Made by a program: the position numbers and the translations under genes. 64,000 nucleotides of DNA from Symbiodinium sp. CCMP2592 (Eukaryota > Sar > Dinophyceae > Suessiales > Symbiodiniaceae): NCBI GenBank assembly GCA_905221615.1, contig CAJNDT010001319.1, forward strand, positions 1 through 64,000, in the 5' to 3' direction. The notes beneath the pieces were generated by a model. It made no database searches. It was given only the letters and a program-made list of their open reading frames with translations, and was not told the origin of the DNA. Below, in pieces: positions 10,642 through 20,992 of this stretch (positions within the stretch are counted from its first letter, which is position 1; each line of letters opens with the position of its first letter).

Positions 10642-11904
10642 TCACCTTTTGTTGTCTTTCCGTGGCCGCGGTGGTCGCTGTCGGGGTCTGCAGTCCGGAC
10701 ACAATCCCCTCTCGGTTGCTTGGAAACGCTTGTTGCACTTCCTGTTGGTGCACGTCTGCCATCCGTGCTGCCAAGTGCTGCGACTGGAGCAGTTCAGGCA
10801 GTGTCTCGCCTCGTCATTGCCAGCCGCTCCGCTCGGGAAGCTTTCCTTGCAGGCTCTGCAGAAGAACCAGCCCGTGCGCAGGCGCTTCGCCTTGCCCGAG
10901 AGCTGTTGCTGACAGGCGACGCAGGCGAGGGAGCTGTCTGGCATGGTTCGCATCCCGGGCGAGAAGTCCTTGGCCGATTTCCGCTCGCCGCAGACCGTGC
11001 AGTTCAGCTGGGTCGCGCTGAGGCGGCACGCGGAGCACTGGCGCTTGGCGTCGGCATCCTTCTGCGCCAGTTGGGCCCTCGGGAAAGCTTCTTCGACTTT
11101 CTTGAAGTGGCAGAGGCTGCATTTGACACTCTTCGCCAGGGCCGCCGACGCGTTCACGTTCCGCTTGAGCGGGCCCTTCGTGTTGATGGAGCCGCGCTGG
11201 CACGCCAGGCACTGGCCGCCGCGGTTGGCTCGGACCAGCTCCCACTGCGCGTGGGCGAAGAGGTCCCAGCTCTTGAGCTCTTTGCAGTTCTGACAGCGGG
11301 ACTTGGGCCAGCGCGCGTCGTGCATGGCTTGCCAGTCGATGTGCTCCCCTCGGAGCTTGCGCAGGAGCAGCTCGGGGCCTTCCGTGGCGCCACGCTGGAA
11401 GAGCCAGAGCGGGAAAGGTCGCAGGATGAGCACGTCCGATCTGTTCTTGACGCGGCTGGCCACCACGGTGCCGTAGGCGGCGTGGATCTTGGAGTCCACG
11501 TTCAAGTCAAGCATGACGGCCTTCCTGGGGCGGGTTTTGTGAAATTTTTCGATACCTATATGCGATGTGCTTAGACACACGTGCAACTCCGACTGCAGGG
11601 ACGTGGTGCATCTGCTGCATTGTCTGGCCTGCGGGGGGGCGTGTGTGCGCTTCTGGTGCACTGTGCTGTCTTTGTATAGCCGTCTGAGTGTGGCCGAGCG
11701 GCAACGTCTTGCCTTGACTGGCATGGGCCGTGATCGCGAAGGCCGGGATCAGAGGGATCTGCGTCCGGGTGACCTTCAGCACGGCCTGCTTTCGTCCTTT
11801 GTCCAGTCGCCAAGTGCGCGAGGTCGGGAGCACCGGGTAGAGCCCGGGTTCGTTCGTGCCCTCGAGCTTCCAGTCGGCGTCTTCGAATTTGACGTACCTC
11901 ACGT
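10642..11904 (-). CDS. Helitron last two exons: helicase motifs V/VI and five zinc ribbons
   Basis: Exon 11904-11700 encodes VRYVKFEDADW and then IPAFAITAHASQGKTLP, the helicase motif around the SxQGxT box. A GC donor at 11699 and an acceptor ending at 11525 join it to exon 11524-10642. That exon begins KAVMLDLNVDSK and supplies the final helicase motif GTVVASRVKNR. Five successive Cys4 modules follow (CQNC/CLAC, CSLC/CSAC, CTVC/CVAC, CRAC/CLNC and CxxxxC/CPDC), probably for nucleic-acid or protein binding. The stop is at 10642-10644. The tandem ribbon tail is an unusual addition to a PIF1 helicase. Confidence 0.82.
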
Positions 11905-14900
11905 CTGCGGCGGACAGAACGTGAATAGGGCAGGCAGGCGTGGGCAGGTGTCTTGTTTGTGATTCGCATGCAAGCGTGGGCATGTTTTGTTTGCCGTAGG
12001 CACAGGCTGCCCTGGGTTGTTTCCGGCTCGCGCAGCGCTCTCACATATCTTTTCGAAGGTGGTCTGACTTCTGTGGGAACTACAGGGGGCGCGTGGCTGG
12101 GCGTTTGTGAGTTCTATTGCGGCCCGGCCGCACTATGCTCGGCTGCTGTTCGTTCTCCTGCCATTCCCAGGAATGCACGTGGCCTAGGCGGCCTTTCAGC
12201 AGAAGCTTCTTGGAGCGGTCCACGTGGTGGGTCAGCGCGACGGGCATGCCGATGGCCAGGGGGAGCATGCCGCAGAGCCCCTCCGTGTCCATGTCGTGGT
12301 ACTGCAGCCAGCGGACTTTGGCTTCCTTGTCGCACGCCTGGGTCTGGAGCGCCTCCACGCCGGCCTTGTCCTTGGCCACGGACCAGACGAGAGGGGTCTC
12401 GGCGTCCCGGGCGTAGGCCTTCGCGCGGTCCTTGTTGATCTGGTACTTGGCGTCGTTGTTCGCCACGACCACCGTCGCCTCCACGAACTTTGGCTCTCGG
12501 AGTCGCGGGTCCCGGGGTCCGTCCACCACTCGCTTTCGGGACCGGCGCTCTTCCGGCGAGAGGGTGCAGCCTTCCACGGGGCGGCCGTGCAGGTACTTGT
12601 GGTTGTCTTCGGAAAGCCTTCCGTCTCGGAGCTCGTCCACGACCTGCGCAAGGGGCCGGGATGCAGTTTGAGTTTTGTTAATGTTTGCTCCTCTTATAGT
12701 TTCGTGGTATACTTGCTTGTCGTGTGCTTTCTGCACAGCGTCACATTTCTTTGGTATGGCGCATCTGTGCTGTGCTGCTGCTGCTGCGCCCGCCTCGTTC
12801 CACCAGTCGTCCTTGCACCTCACTCGCTGCCGTAGCTCCGTGACGCCTTGCACGGCGCCTTCCCAGAAGAGGCCCTGGCCGAGGTCCACGAGGGGATCCC
12901 GCTCCGGGCCTCCGGTGGCGGCCTTTCCCGGCGCCTGCAGCTTGGCGGGCAGGTCCGCCAGGAAGCCTCCGTCGGGCGGCGGGAGTTGGCGGAAGTCGCC
13001 GCTGAAGATCACGTTGAGCCCGGCGAAGGGCCTGACGTTGCCGGCGGCGTCGTGCTTCCACGGGTCTGCTCTGGGCTTTGTGCTTCGCGTGCGCATTTCG
13101 ACTTGCCCCAGGAGCCGGGCGCTGATCATGCCCACCTCGTCGGCGATGAGCCAGCGCCAGTTGGCGATGCGCTTGGCCGTGTCCGGCGTGCACGCCGTGT
13201 CGAGGCAGTCCCTGTCCTTGTTCAGGCCGCAGGCCGCGTGGAGCGTCTCCCCCTTGATGTCCGCGGCGTTGGTGGCTTGAAAGGCGGCGAACTGAAAGTC
13301 GATGCCCTGCACGAAGCCCAGGAAGTCCTCGAAGAGCTTGCGCACGTACTTGAGCACGTGGGTTTTGCCCGTGCCGGGGCGGCCGTGCAGCAGCCAGATC
13401 ATCGGCTCCTGGCTGCGTCGGACGGTGGCGTGCGCCCGCTCGAGGTTGTACTCGACGAGCACGCGCTCCACCACCAGTTTCAGGAAGTCGTGCTGCTCTT
13501 CGTTGAGGTCGTTCCGCACCTCTCCGCTCTCGAGCCAGGCTCGCAGCTGCGTGTTGCTCACGGCCCGGTGGTGCTTGGCGGTGCCTTTTCGGCGGCTGCC
13601 GTCCAGGCCCGACTTGTCCGCCTCTGCGTCCGCCGCCCTCTTGTTGCGGGAGGCGCGGGCGGCGGCCAGCATCTGGCTGGCGTCGCCGATGCCTTCGCCT
13701 GCGGTCGTTTCTTGGAGGAGGCGCCGAGCCGTCTCTCGCGGAACATCGCTGGCCGCGGACGCTGCGCCCAGCCAGAAGTTCTCGGAGATGCTCATCATCT
13801 GGACGGTCAGGTCGTGCTGGGTGCTGGTGGCGGGCGGCTCCGCTTCGTCGGGCGGATCTTCTTCTTCTGCGGCCGCCGCGGTTTGTTGGCCGGCTCCCCG
13901 CACCCGCGTCTTGGCGGCCTGCTCCAGCTCTTTCTCGTCGAAGTGGCAGACCTCGTCCCTCAGGTCCTCGTTGTCGCTGTTTGCGGCCAGGTCCTGGTCG
14001 GGCTGCAGGGACCGGGGCAGGCAGTACACGAAGGCGTAGTTCAGGACGTAGCGCTTCAGCTCCTCCGTGGGGAAGCCGTCGCCGTGCCTCCAGGCGCAGC
14101 GGAGGGCCTGGCGCCAGGTGCTCATTTCCGGCGTGCGGAGCTGGCCGATGTAGGGCACCGTCTCCGTGGCGTCCTGCGGGTTGCTGGTCCAGGGGCAGAA
14201 CAGCACGAGGATCTTCATGATGTGCTCCTCCTCGCTGCGGCTGCCGAGCGCGCCGTAGAGCACCGGCACTTGTGGTCTTTTCCGTGGACTGATCACCCAG
14301 TGGTGACGATGCGTTTGGGCCAGGATGCCGTTGCCTAGCGGCATCCAATCCTCGCCGCCCTCCTCCCGGATCAGGTAGTCGACGCCGCCCTGGAGCGCGC
14401 TGCGACCTTGTTGTCGTCTCAGCTTTGTCGTGCCGCTGTCTGTCAGCAGGGCGTGGTAAGAGATGTCTTTTTGCCCGCGAGCCAAGGCGGCCGTGGCCCG
14501 TTCCTGCATCTCCAGCTTCCACGGGTATTTGGCTGGGCGGGTGTGGTAGTGCCGCACGAACTCGAAGGCGGAGAGAGGTCGGACGCGCGGGTCTGTTCCG
14601 CGGTTCCCGTAGACGGTCCACAGCTGGGGGTGGGCGACCACCTTTCTTTTGTTCGGAGCGTCGAAGTCCCTGCTGAGGTCGCTCTCGAGCTTTTCTCGCT
14701 CCGGCTGCCACGGCCGGCCTTCGATGGCTGCTTGCAAGAGCTGTACTCCGTGTTGCAGGGACATGTCGGCGACTTGGGCGGTCTTGATGGCCTCCGCCGC
14801 CGTGGGGTCGTCGCGGCCGGCGTTGTCGATGAGGTTCGCGCATTCCACGGAGCCGCGGACGACGCCGCGGGCGAAGACGTCGGTCATGAGGCGCTTCGAG

Positions 14901-17900
14901 ACTCGGGCGCCCACGTAGCCGCTGGAGGGGTTGTTCTGCAGCTCCGCCTGCAGCTCTTTCTGGCCCTTCTTCCACTCCTGGACTTCGTTGACGGCGATGG
15001 GATTGCGCTTGTTGCCGTAGTCACAGGCGTAGCCCGCCTGCGCGGCCTGGTTCACCTGGGCCTGCTGGGTCATTTCGCGCAGGCTGTCTTGGGCGGGGCA
15101 GTCCTTGTCGCAGCGGCCGCACGCGGCGTGGAGGTCCTCCGTGATCGGGAAGCGATAGGGCAGCTGTACGTCGCCGTTGCAGCGGAGGGCGGCCAGCAAG
15201 GCGGGGTGGGTGCCGTTGAGGTTCGGGTCGTTGCAGGGTCCCCAGAGGCGACCGAGCGCGCTGCGCTTGCCTTTCACGGGCATGCTCATCTCCTCTGCCA
15301 GTCCCTTGCACACCAGCGTCGTCCTGTCGACCAGCTGCATCTCGTGCGGGAAGCCCGCCTTGCACTTGGTGGGGTCCTTCTTGTCGCGGCAGTGATCCAG
15401 GGGCAGGCGTGGGCCGCCCGTCTTCTTGGGCAGGTGCACGTGATGCTGCTTCAGCTGCTGCAGGGCTTCCACGTCCTCGTCCAGGAAGAGCCGCCGCCAG
15501 GTGGTGCCGTCCGTGGACGCGTCTGCCCTCTGGTAGTCCGGCCGGCTCAGGGCCAGGAAGGAGTCGCGGTAGGCGGGCCACTTGTCTTCCGTGTCCTGGC
15601 GCTTCTTTTCCCATTCTTGCGGGTCCCGGTAAATGGTGCGGCTGACGTGGGCGGTGTAGGTGCAGTACTTCTGGAAGAGGTCCATCTTGCGCTGCGGGCC
15701 CAGGGCGTGCAGCTCCGAGAGGGGCTTGAACTGGTGGAAGCACTGGAGGAAGAGCTGCGGGCGGGGCAAGCACATGTGGCGGTGGTTACGGCACCGAGTC
15801 TTTAGCTCTTTCGTGTGGTTTGTGTGTCTTGTCTTTATTGTGTCTGTGTGTGCGTGGTGTGTTGGTCTGGTGGTTTCTTACGAGCGGGCCTGGAAGTGGA
15901 TGTGCAGCACTCCGGACTTCTGGCTCTCGATGGAGCCGAAGACGGCGTCGAGCCTGCCGAAGATCCCCCCGCACGCCATGGCGTTGCTGCCGAATGCGTC
16001 TGTGCAGGGATTCTTGGAATTCCCGCAGTCGGGGCACTTCGGGCAGTAGCGGACGCCGAACAAATGCCGGAGCGCCAGCTGCACCAGGATGCGGAAGCCG
16101 TCCGAGCAGGCCACGGGGTCTTTGGTCAGTATGGCTCGCCGATCGTCGTAGGGCGGCAGTTCCGCGGCGAGTGTTTCCGGGTTCAGGCTGTAAAACTCCA
16201 CGTCGAGCTCGGGCTTGCCGCGACTCTGTGCGGCACGGTTGGTGGCGGACTCCTGGCTGAGGCTGGGGTCGGATTGCCTGGCGCGGGCCAGGCGCAGCAT
16301 CACCGTGTTGTCTCGCTCGGACGGGGAGAAGGTCACGAAGAGCGGCGTGCCGTGGCAGATGCGATTGGCGTGGGTTTGGTGGCGCATCGTCTTTCGCACT
16401 TCGTGCGTCCCGGGAGTGTTGCGGCTGCGCGCCGCGGTGTTGTCCAAGACCTGTCGCGGTTGTGTTAGAACTGATGCAGGCGAGCGCGGCTGGGTTCCGA
16501 TGGAAGCTATGGAGTCTTTTTTTGTTCTGGTGGTTGGTTGCTGCAGAATTGCTTGTTTGGGTGGCGGTTGTCGAGCGTGTGTTTCTTGTGATGTTATGTG
16601 GTGCTACTATTCAGCGGTAGCTTCGTTTGGTGTCGTTGGCCAACAAGTTGGGAGCCCGATGCGTGCTTTCTTCTGTTTGTTCTGGCCTTCTGATGGGAGC
16701 AGGTTCTTTTGTTTTTCCTCCTGCCTTGACGGCTGCCGGTGTTATTGTCGTGGCGAAGCGTACCTTGCTCAAGTCTCCGTTGACGGCCTTCACCTGGTTG
16801 TTGACGTCGAGGTACTGCCCTTTGACCAGGTCGTCGAGGATCTGCTTTCCGCCGTCCATGATCTCCTGGCCGCTCAGGGCTCTGCGTCCGCTGTTCTCGT
16901 CGGGGATGCAGTACATGAAGGTGTTCTTTTGCACGTTGACCATGGTTCTGAAGAGGTAGTTCCACAGGGTGAAGCCGAAGGTCCAGTCGCGCCGGAACTG
17001 GGTCTCGGCTCGCCGTTGCATGGCCGCCGCCCACGCGTGAATCTCTACCTTGGGGGCTTGGGGGTTCCTGCGGTGGCGTCGTCCTCGCTGCTGCCGGCTG
17101 TTGCTGGCCTGGCTGTTTTGGACGTCGGGACAGGCGGTCCCGTGCGCGAAGCAGAAGCTGAAGGCCGTGGCGAAGTAGAGCGGCTGGAACTGGTCCACCA
17201 GCATGTTGCTGGTGCGCACCTCGTAGGTTTCGAGGATCTTCTCGTTCTCCTGTTTGCTGCGGAGCTGGTCCGCGAGGTCGTTGAGGGCGGCCGTGGCGAC
17301 GGCGTTCTGGTCCTCTCGGTCCTGGTTGCAGCCTTCTGGAAGGACGGCGCGGGCGCGCTGGTTGGCGAAGATGGCGCCCGCTTGCTGCACGTCTTGCTCC
17401 GGGGCGTCCGTGGGGGCGGCCGCCTTCTGCGGCTGCAGCTTGTGGCTGGTCTCGTCCTCTTCGGTCATGCCGTGGATGACCTTCAGCACCTCCGGCGGCA
17501 CGCCGGCCTCCGGCAGCTGGGCTGCGGCCTCGCGGACGGCGGCTTGTCGCAGGTGCTGGAATGCGGGATGGCCTAGCTGCTGCATGTCGAGGATGAGGTT
17601 GACGACCACTTCCCTTCGCACCGTCGCCTGGTGGAGCAGGGTCTTGATTTCGGACTCGCTGGTTTTGCCCGTTCTGTTCGTTTTCAGGAGGATCCTCACC
17701 ACGTCGCCGAGAGCTTTTCCCGAGCGGGGAAAGTTGGGCGCGGGCGCCTCCGCGCTGGCCGCGGCCGCCTTCTGGGCTTCCGCGACTTCTGCGTCGTGTG
17801 CTTGCAGGTTGCGAAGCACGGCTTCCCATGGCAGCGGGAAGGTGAGGGCGTTGCCCCGGGCTCCGAGGCGGTGGTTGGCGCACTGGGCCTTCTCGTCGAG

Positions 17901-20176
17901 GGTGGTTCCCTCGCTGCGGTGCCGTGCTTCCATGGCCATGCAGATCAGCGTCGTGATGCAGGGACTCGCGCAGATCGTCTCCATGACGGTGACCTTCTCC
18001 GCGTGCAGGCGTGCCGGTGAGTATCCGGTCCACATGTCGTTGCACAGGCTCAGGGGCGGCAGCTCGCCTCTTTGCAGGTGCCACGCGCAGTCGCTGCAGA
18101 GGGGCACTTCACAGTGCTCGCAGAGGGTGTGCTGCCTCGGGTGCTGGGGGCAGGCCTGGCAGCGATGGTCCTCGGGGCAGCACAGGATGTCCCCGAACCC
18201 GGGGATGGTCACCGTCCAGTCGTCGAAGTTGGCCACGTCCCTGAGCTTCACGTCGCCGGCGAGGTCGTCGTAGTGCTCGAGGTACTTGTCGATGCTCAGC
18301 AGCTCATGCAGGCTCTCCGTGCTCTCCGCGTGGCTGCCGTCGTTGCAGGCCGGACTCTGGATGAGTCTGCGCCAGTCGATGCGGCCGCTGGCTGCCGTGT
18401 CGGCCACGCGTGGGTGGATGCAGGCGCAGCTGAAGCAAATGAGCGACTCCACTTTGTCTTTGCTGGTGGCCTCGGCGAAGCTGCGCAGCGCGCTCCTGTC
18501 CCGCGAGCTTCCCGCGACGGGCGCGGCCTCCCTGCATCGCAGCGCGATGGCCTCGTTGTAGACGCTGGTGAGTGCGTCGGCTGGCATGGGCTTGGGCAGG
18601 TGCTGAGCCACCAACCCCAGCTCCGGCGCGTGAGCGTCCTTGACGTGCTGGTGGAGCTCTTTTTCCGTTCCCAACGGTAGCGACCATGTGCACCCGCGGA
18701 ATGCGCAGAAGACCTGCGGCCAGGCCTCGCCGCTGTCCACGTTCTCGGCTTTGGCTTCGGGCGGTATGAGTGGCTGGGCTCGCAGGTGCGTGTTTGCGAA
18801 GCGCGTGAGCGCGTCTTCTAGCTTTCGTCTGGGATGGGTGGCCTTCGCGGCGACGGGCATGCTGGTGAGCTCTTCGAGGAGGGTGGGCCCGTCTTCCACT
18901 GGGGGAGCAGGCGCTGCTTCGGAAGTTTCTTCTGCTCCCTGCGCCGGGGCTTGCTGCTTGCTCTGGGCTCTGCTGGCTGCGGTCTTGCGGCGCTTGGGCG
19001 GGCGGGGCTCCGGGTGGGGCGGCGGCGGCGGAGGCGGCGGCGGCTGTGGGCTTGCTGCGTTGTGGGTCGGTTGGGGCTGGTTGGCTGCCCGTGGGGCTGG
19101 AGCAGGCGGCTGCTCTTGGCTGGGCACGAGCAGGTCGTAGTGGTCTCTTCCGTTGTACCAGAGATGTATGATTTCCGCGTTGTCTTGTCCTGCGTGGCGG
19201 AATCGCTCTGCCGTGTCTTGCACTTCGGTGTGCGTGCGCTCGCTTGTCTGGATGTGACCGTCGTCTGTTCGCCAGTGCAGGATTACGCGCTGTTGTCGCA
19301 TCAGGGTGAAGGCGATGATGGCCGTGTCGCCGCCCCAGTGACTGGCGTTGCTTTGGAGGTACTCGGCCTCCTGGTACCAGGCTTCCACTTGTTCCTCGTT
19401 TTCTTGGGAGGCCGCGTTGTCCTCGAGGTATTGGATGATGAGGGCTCGCAAGTGCACGCCGTTTTCCTCGCTTCCGTGTGCAAGTGCGTGGAACAGGCAG
19501 TTGCCGTCGCCCGTCATCTTCTTCAAGGTCAACATTCCGTGGAAGTGTTCCTGCAGGGCGTCGGGCTCGTCGGGTGCGTTTGGTTTGCTTTGGCTAGCTT
19601 GTGTAAGCAAGTTTCTTGGCGAGGATACCTGAAGGAGATTGGCCTGCCTGGATGCTGGGGCCCGGCTCCGGCTGTTCGTCGGAATTCCACTTGGCGCCTC
19701 CTCGTCGGAGCGGTGGTTCGGCGTGGCGCTGTTGAGCGGCTCCTGCTTCCAGCGTGTCTGTGTCGTTTCGCCGTGCGGCAGCGGCGGCCGTTGTTCTTTC
19801 GTCCTGCAGCTTGCTGGGCATTTATTGGTTTCGCTACTCTTTACGCATGCGGCTTGTGCTTCTTATGTGCGGTGGTTGCCTGTGTCCGACGGAACGCGCG
19901 TTCCAGGGCTTCGTCGTCTTCGGCTGTCCATTTTGGCTGCTGTAATGCCGGCTTTGGGGCCTGCAGGTTGTGATGTGGCAGATCGGCAAGGTAACTTCTC
20001 TTTCTATAACGACAATGCGCGCTTGGGTCCAGATTGGCTTTAATGGTCTTTTTTCGTGGCGCCTTTTTGCGCCGGCGTGTTGCTGTCTTTGCACCCGGGC
20101 GCGCGGACGTGCTCCGTGGTGGTGCTGTTGTCGGGAAGGTCTTCCATGCCTGACGAGCAAGCGGGTCTGTGTCCAT
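10642..20176 (-). CDS. Helitron/Helentron-type transposase: OTU protease, HUH Rep, PIF1-like helicase, zinc ribbons (spliced gene)
   Basis: This is a rolling-circle transposase gene with six predicted exons: 20176-19880, 19628-16764, 16450-15890, 15754-12124, 11904-11700 and 11524-10642. The frame is kept at all five junctions, giving about 2,813 residues. Domain order is a basic N terminus, OTU (about 130-270), Pro-rich linker, C2H2 finger (about 405-435), DUF6570-like region, Helitron Rep with HUH (about 1235-1240) and tyrosines 1483/1487, PIF1-like helicase (Walker A about 2032-2039), and five Cys4 ribbons. Helitrons nick and transfer single strands with Rep and unwind with the helicase; an OTU domain is known in the Helentron/Helitron2 branch. 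All key residues are present and no frameshift was seen, so it may be functional. The first exon and the true start are the least certain parts; coding sequence may extend towards 20,490. Confidence 0.88.
12124..15754 (-). CDS. Helitron exon: Rep tyrosines and PIF1-like helicase core
   Basis: This is the largest exon, 1,210 codons. Near its start it has DPTKCKAGFP, then YACDYGNKRNP at about 15031-15000. The Tyr-x3-Tyr spacing matches the two catalytic tyrosines of Helitron Rep. The helicase part has Walker A GRPGTGKTH (13384-13361), a Walker B with IADEVGM and the motif FSGDFRQLPP, all typical of the RecD/PIF1 superfamily 1B. The exon closes at SIVRPG before a GC donor at 12123. Very long ORFs on the opposite strand and in other frames reflect high GC at third codon positions. 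Confidence 0.88.
15890..16450 (-). CDS. Helitron exon: Rep (HUH endonuclease) domain
   Basis: These 187 codons, phase 0 at both ends, begin VLDNTAARSRNTPGTHEVRK. They include HGTPLFVTFSPSE, which matches the Helitron helicase-like N-terminal (Rep) family, a Cys cluster (CPKCPDC), then FGSIESQKSGVLHIHFQ. The His-Ile-His at 15904-15896 is the metal-binding HUH motif of the nickase. The exon ends in CAG followed by a GC donor (GCCCGC). Joining it to 15754 gives HIHFQ-LFLQCFHQF, which keeps the conserved spacing between the HUH motif and the following region. Confidence 0.85.
16764..19628 (-). CDS. Helitron exon: OTU cysteine protease plus DUF6570-like region
   Basis: This 955-codon exon starts after a CTTCAG acceptor at 19629 and ends with AAG before a GTACGC donor. 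It carries the OTU signature GDGNCLFHAL (catalytic Cys codon 19499-19497) and its closing motif DHYDLL (catalytic His near 19,140), so the deubiquitinase-type catalytic pair is intact. After a Pro-rich linker come a C2H2 finger (CxxxxC near 18700 with paired His) and a Cys-rich block with PLCSDC and LCNDMWTGYSP. The latter matches the region preceding Rep in large eukaryotic Helitrons (DUF6570-like). The last part (FGFTLWNYLF, then GQYLDVNNQVKAVNGDLSK) is the conserved lead-in to the Rep domain. Confidence 0.85.
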
Positions 20177-20632
20177 TTCTTTGGGAACGTGCCGTGACTG
20201 CGGCAGCTGTTTCGGCGCGCCTCGTCGATTTTGATTCTTCCCGCCTAGGTTTGCTGGGGGGGCGTGGGATCGTCAGGAGCGCTTGCAGTTTTTTCGGGCA
20301 GGCACCGGCGTCAGGAGCGTTAAACTGCACCTCGTGGCCAGGTAGTCCCTCTTGAAGGCTTCGAACTCCCAGCCGCTCACCTTGGCTTGCTTCATGACAG
20401 GCAATCGAGCTTGTGTCGTGTTTCTGGGTGTGTGGTCTGGAGAGCTAGGCATCTTGCCTCGTCGTCCTCGTCCGTCATGTCGGCCCATCGGCGACTGCTC
20501 CCGCGGGTCTGCATGTTGGTTTGACCTGCGTGCGCGATACAGGAGCGAAGTGTCGTTTCGTTTGCAGCCTTAGACGCACCTTCGCCGGCTGTGGGAGCCT
20601 TGTTGGATTGGTAGGTTTTCTGAGCAGAAAAC
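20177..20632 (-). other. 5' region of the Helitron gene, possible further exon
   Basis: The reading frame of the first called exon stays open upstream of its ATG to about 20257, where a polypyrimidine-CAG acceptor occurs, so a further exon is possible. A minus-strand ORF at 20488-20273 contains the phrase SGWEFEAFKRDYLATR. A diverged copy of this region (ATGWEIE ... NYLATR) occurs at about 60835-61065, with a stop inside, so the segment has been duplicated and may be old coding sequence or a terminal part of the element. No start codon can be fixed here. Confidence 0.4.
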
Positions 20633-20992
20633 ATGCTGCGACGCACAATGCTGGAAGACCTCACGTTGCCTCAGCACTGTTATTGACTGGAGCCACTCTT
20701 CAGGTCTTGTGCGTTTAGGGAAGAGTGGCTGTACGTGGGTCTGCTGACTTGGTAATTATGTTTGCAGCGCAGGCTTTGACGGATTTTTTGCTGAGTGGCA
20801 TTCCAATGCTTGTTCCTGGGCTTGCATGCATACAGGCATGTGTCTTGTCGCAGCGGTGTCTGGGCTTGCGAGTGCTATATACTGAGAGCCGTCTAGCTTT
20901 GGCTCTGTGGTGGCTGCTGACGTGCAGGAGCGCTTTCGCTTTTCTTGGCATCAGCTGCAGCGGATCGTCCGCACACCGCCTGGCTGCTGTTC
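20633..20992. repeat. Direct repeat, left copy, flanking minisatellite array 1
   Basis: This ~360-bp segment begins ATGCTGCGACGCAC and recurs at 23499-23866 in the same orientation with modest divergence. It ends with GGCTGCTGTTC exactly where the 41-bp array begins; in the right copy the same bases continue into unique sequence. It contains GCTATATACT and no convincing gene. The two copies bracket the array and the 23.2-kb repeat island. Confidence 0.9.

Noticed and set aside
12848-15805. Very long plus-strand ORFs (about 496 and 465 codons) and a 744-codon minus-strand ORF in another frame, opposite the helicase
   Set aside because: They mirror the GC-rich third codon positions of the real helicase frame, show no domains, and are rich in Arg/Pro/Gly/Val as expected from shadow frames.
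19928-19938. Exact 11-base match to the leader core (CCATTTTGGCT) on plus
   Set aside because: It lies inside the minus-strand Helitron first exon, the next bases do not match the leader end, and no plus-strand gene follows.
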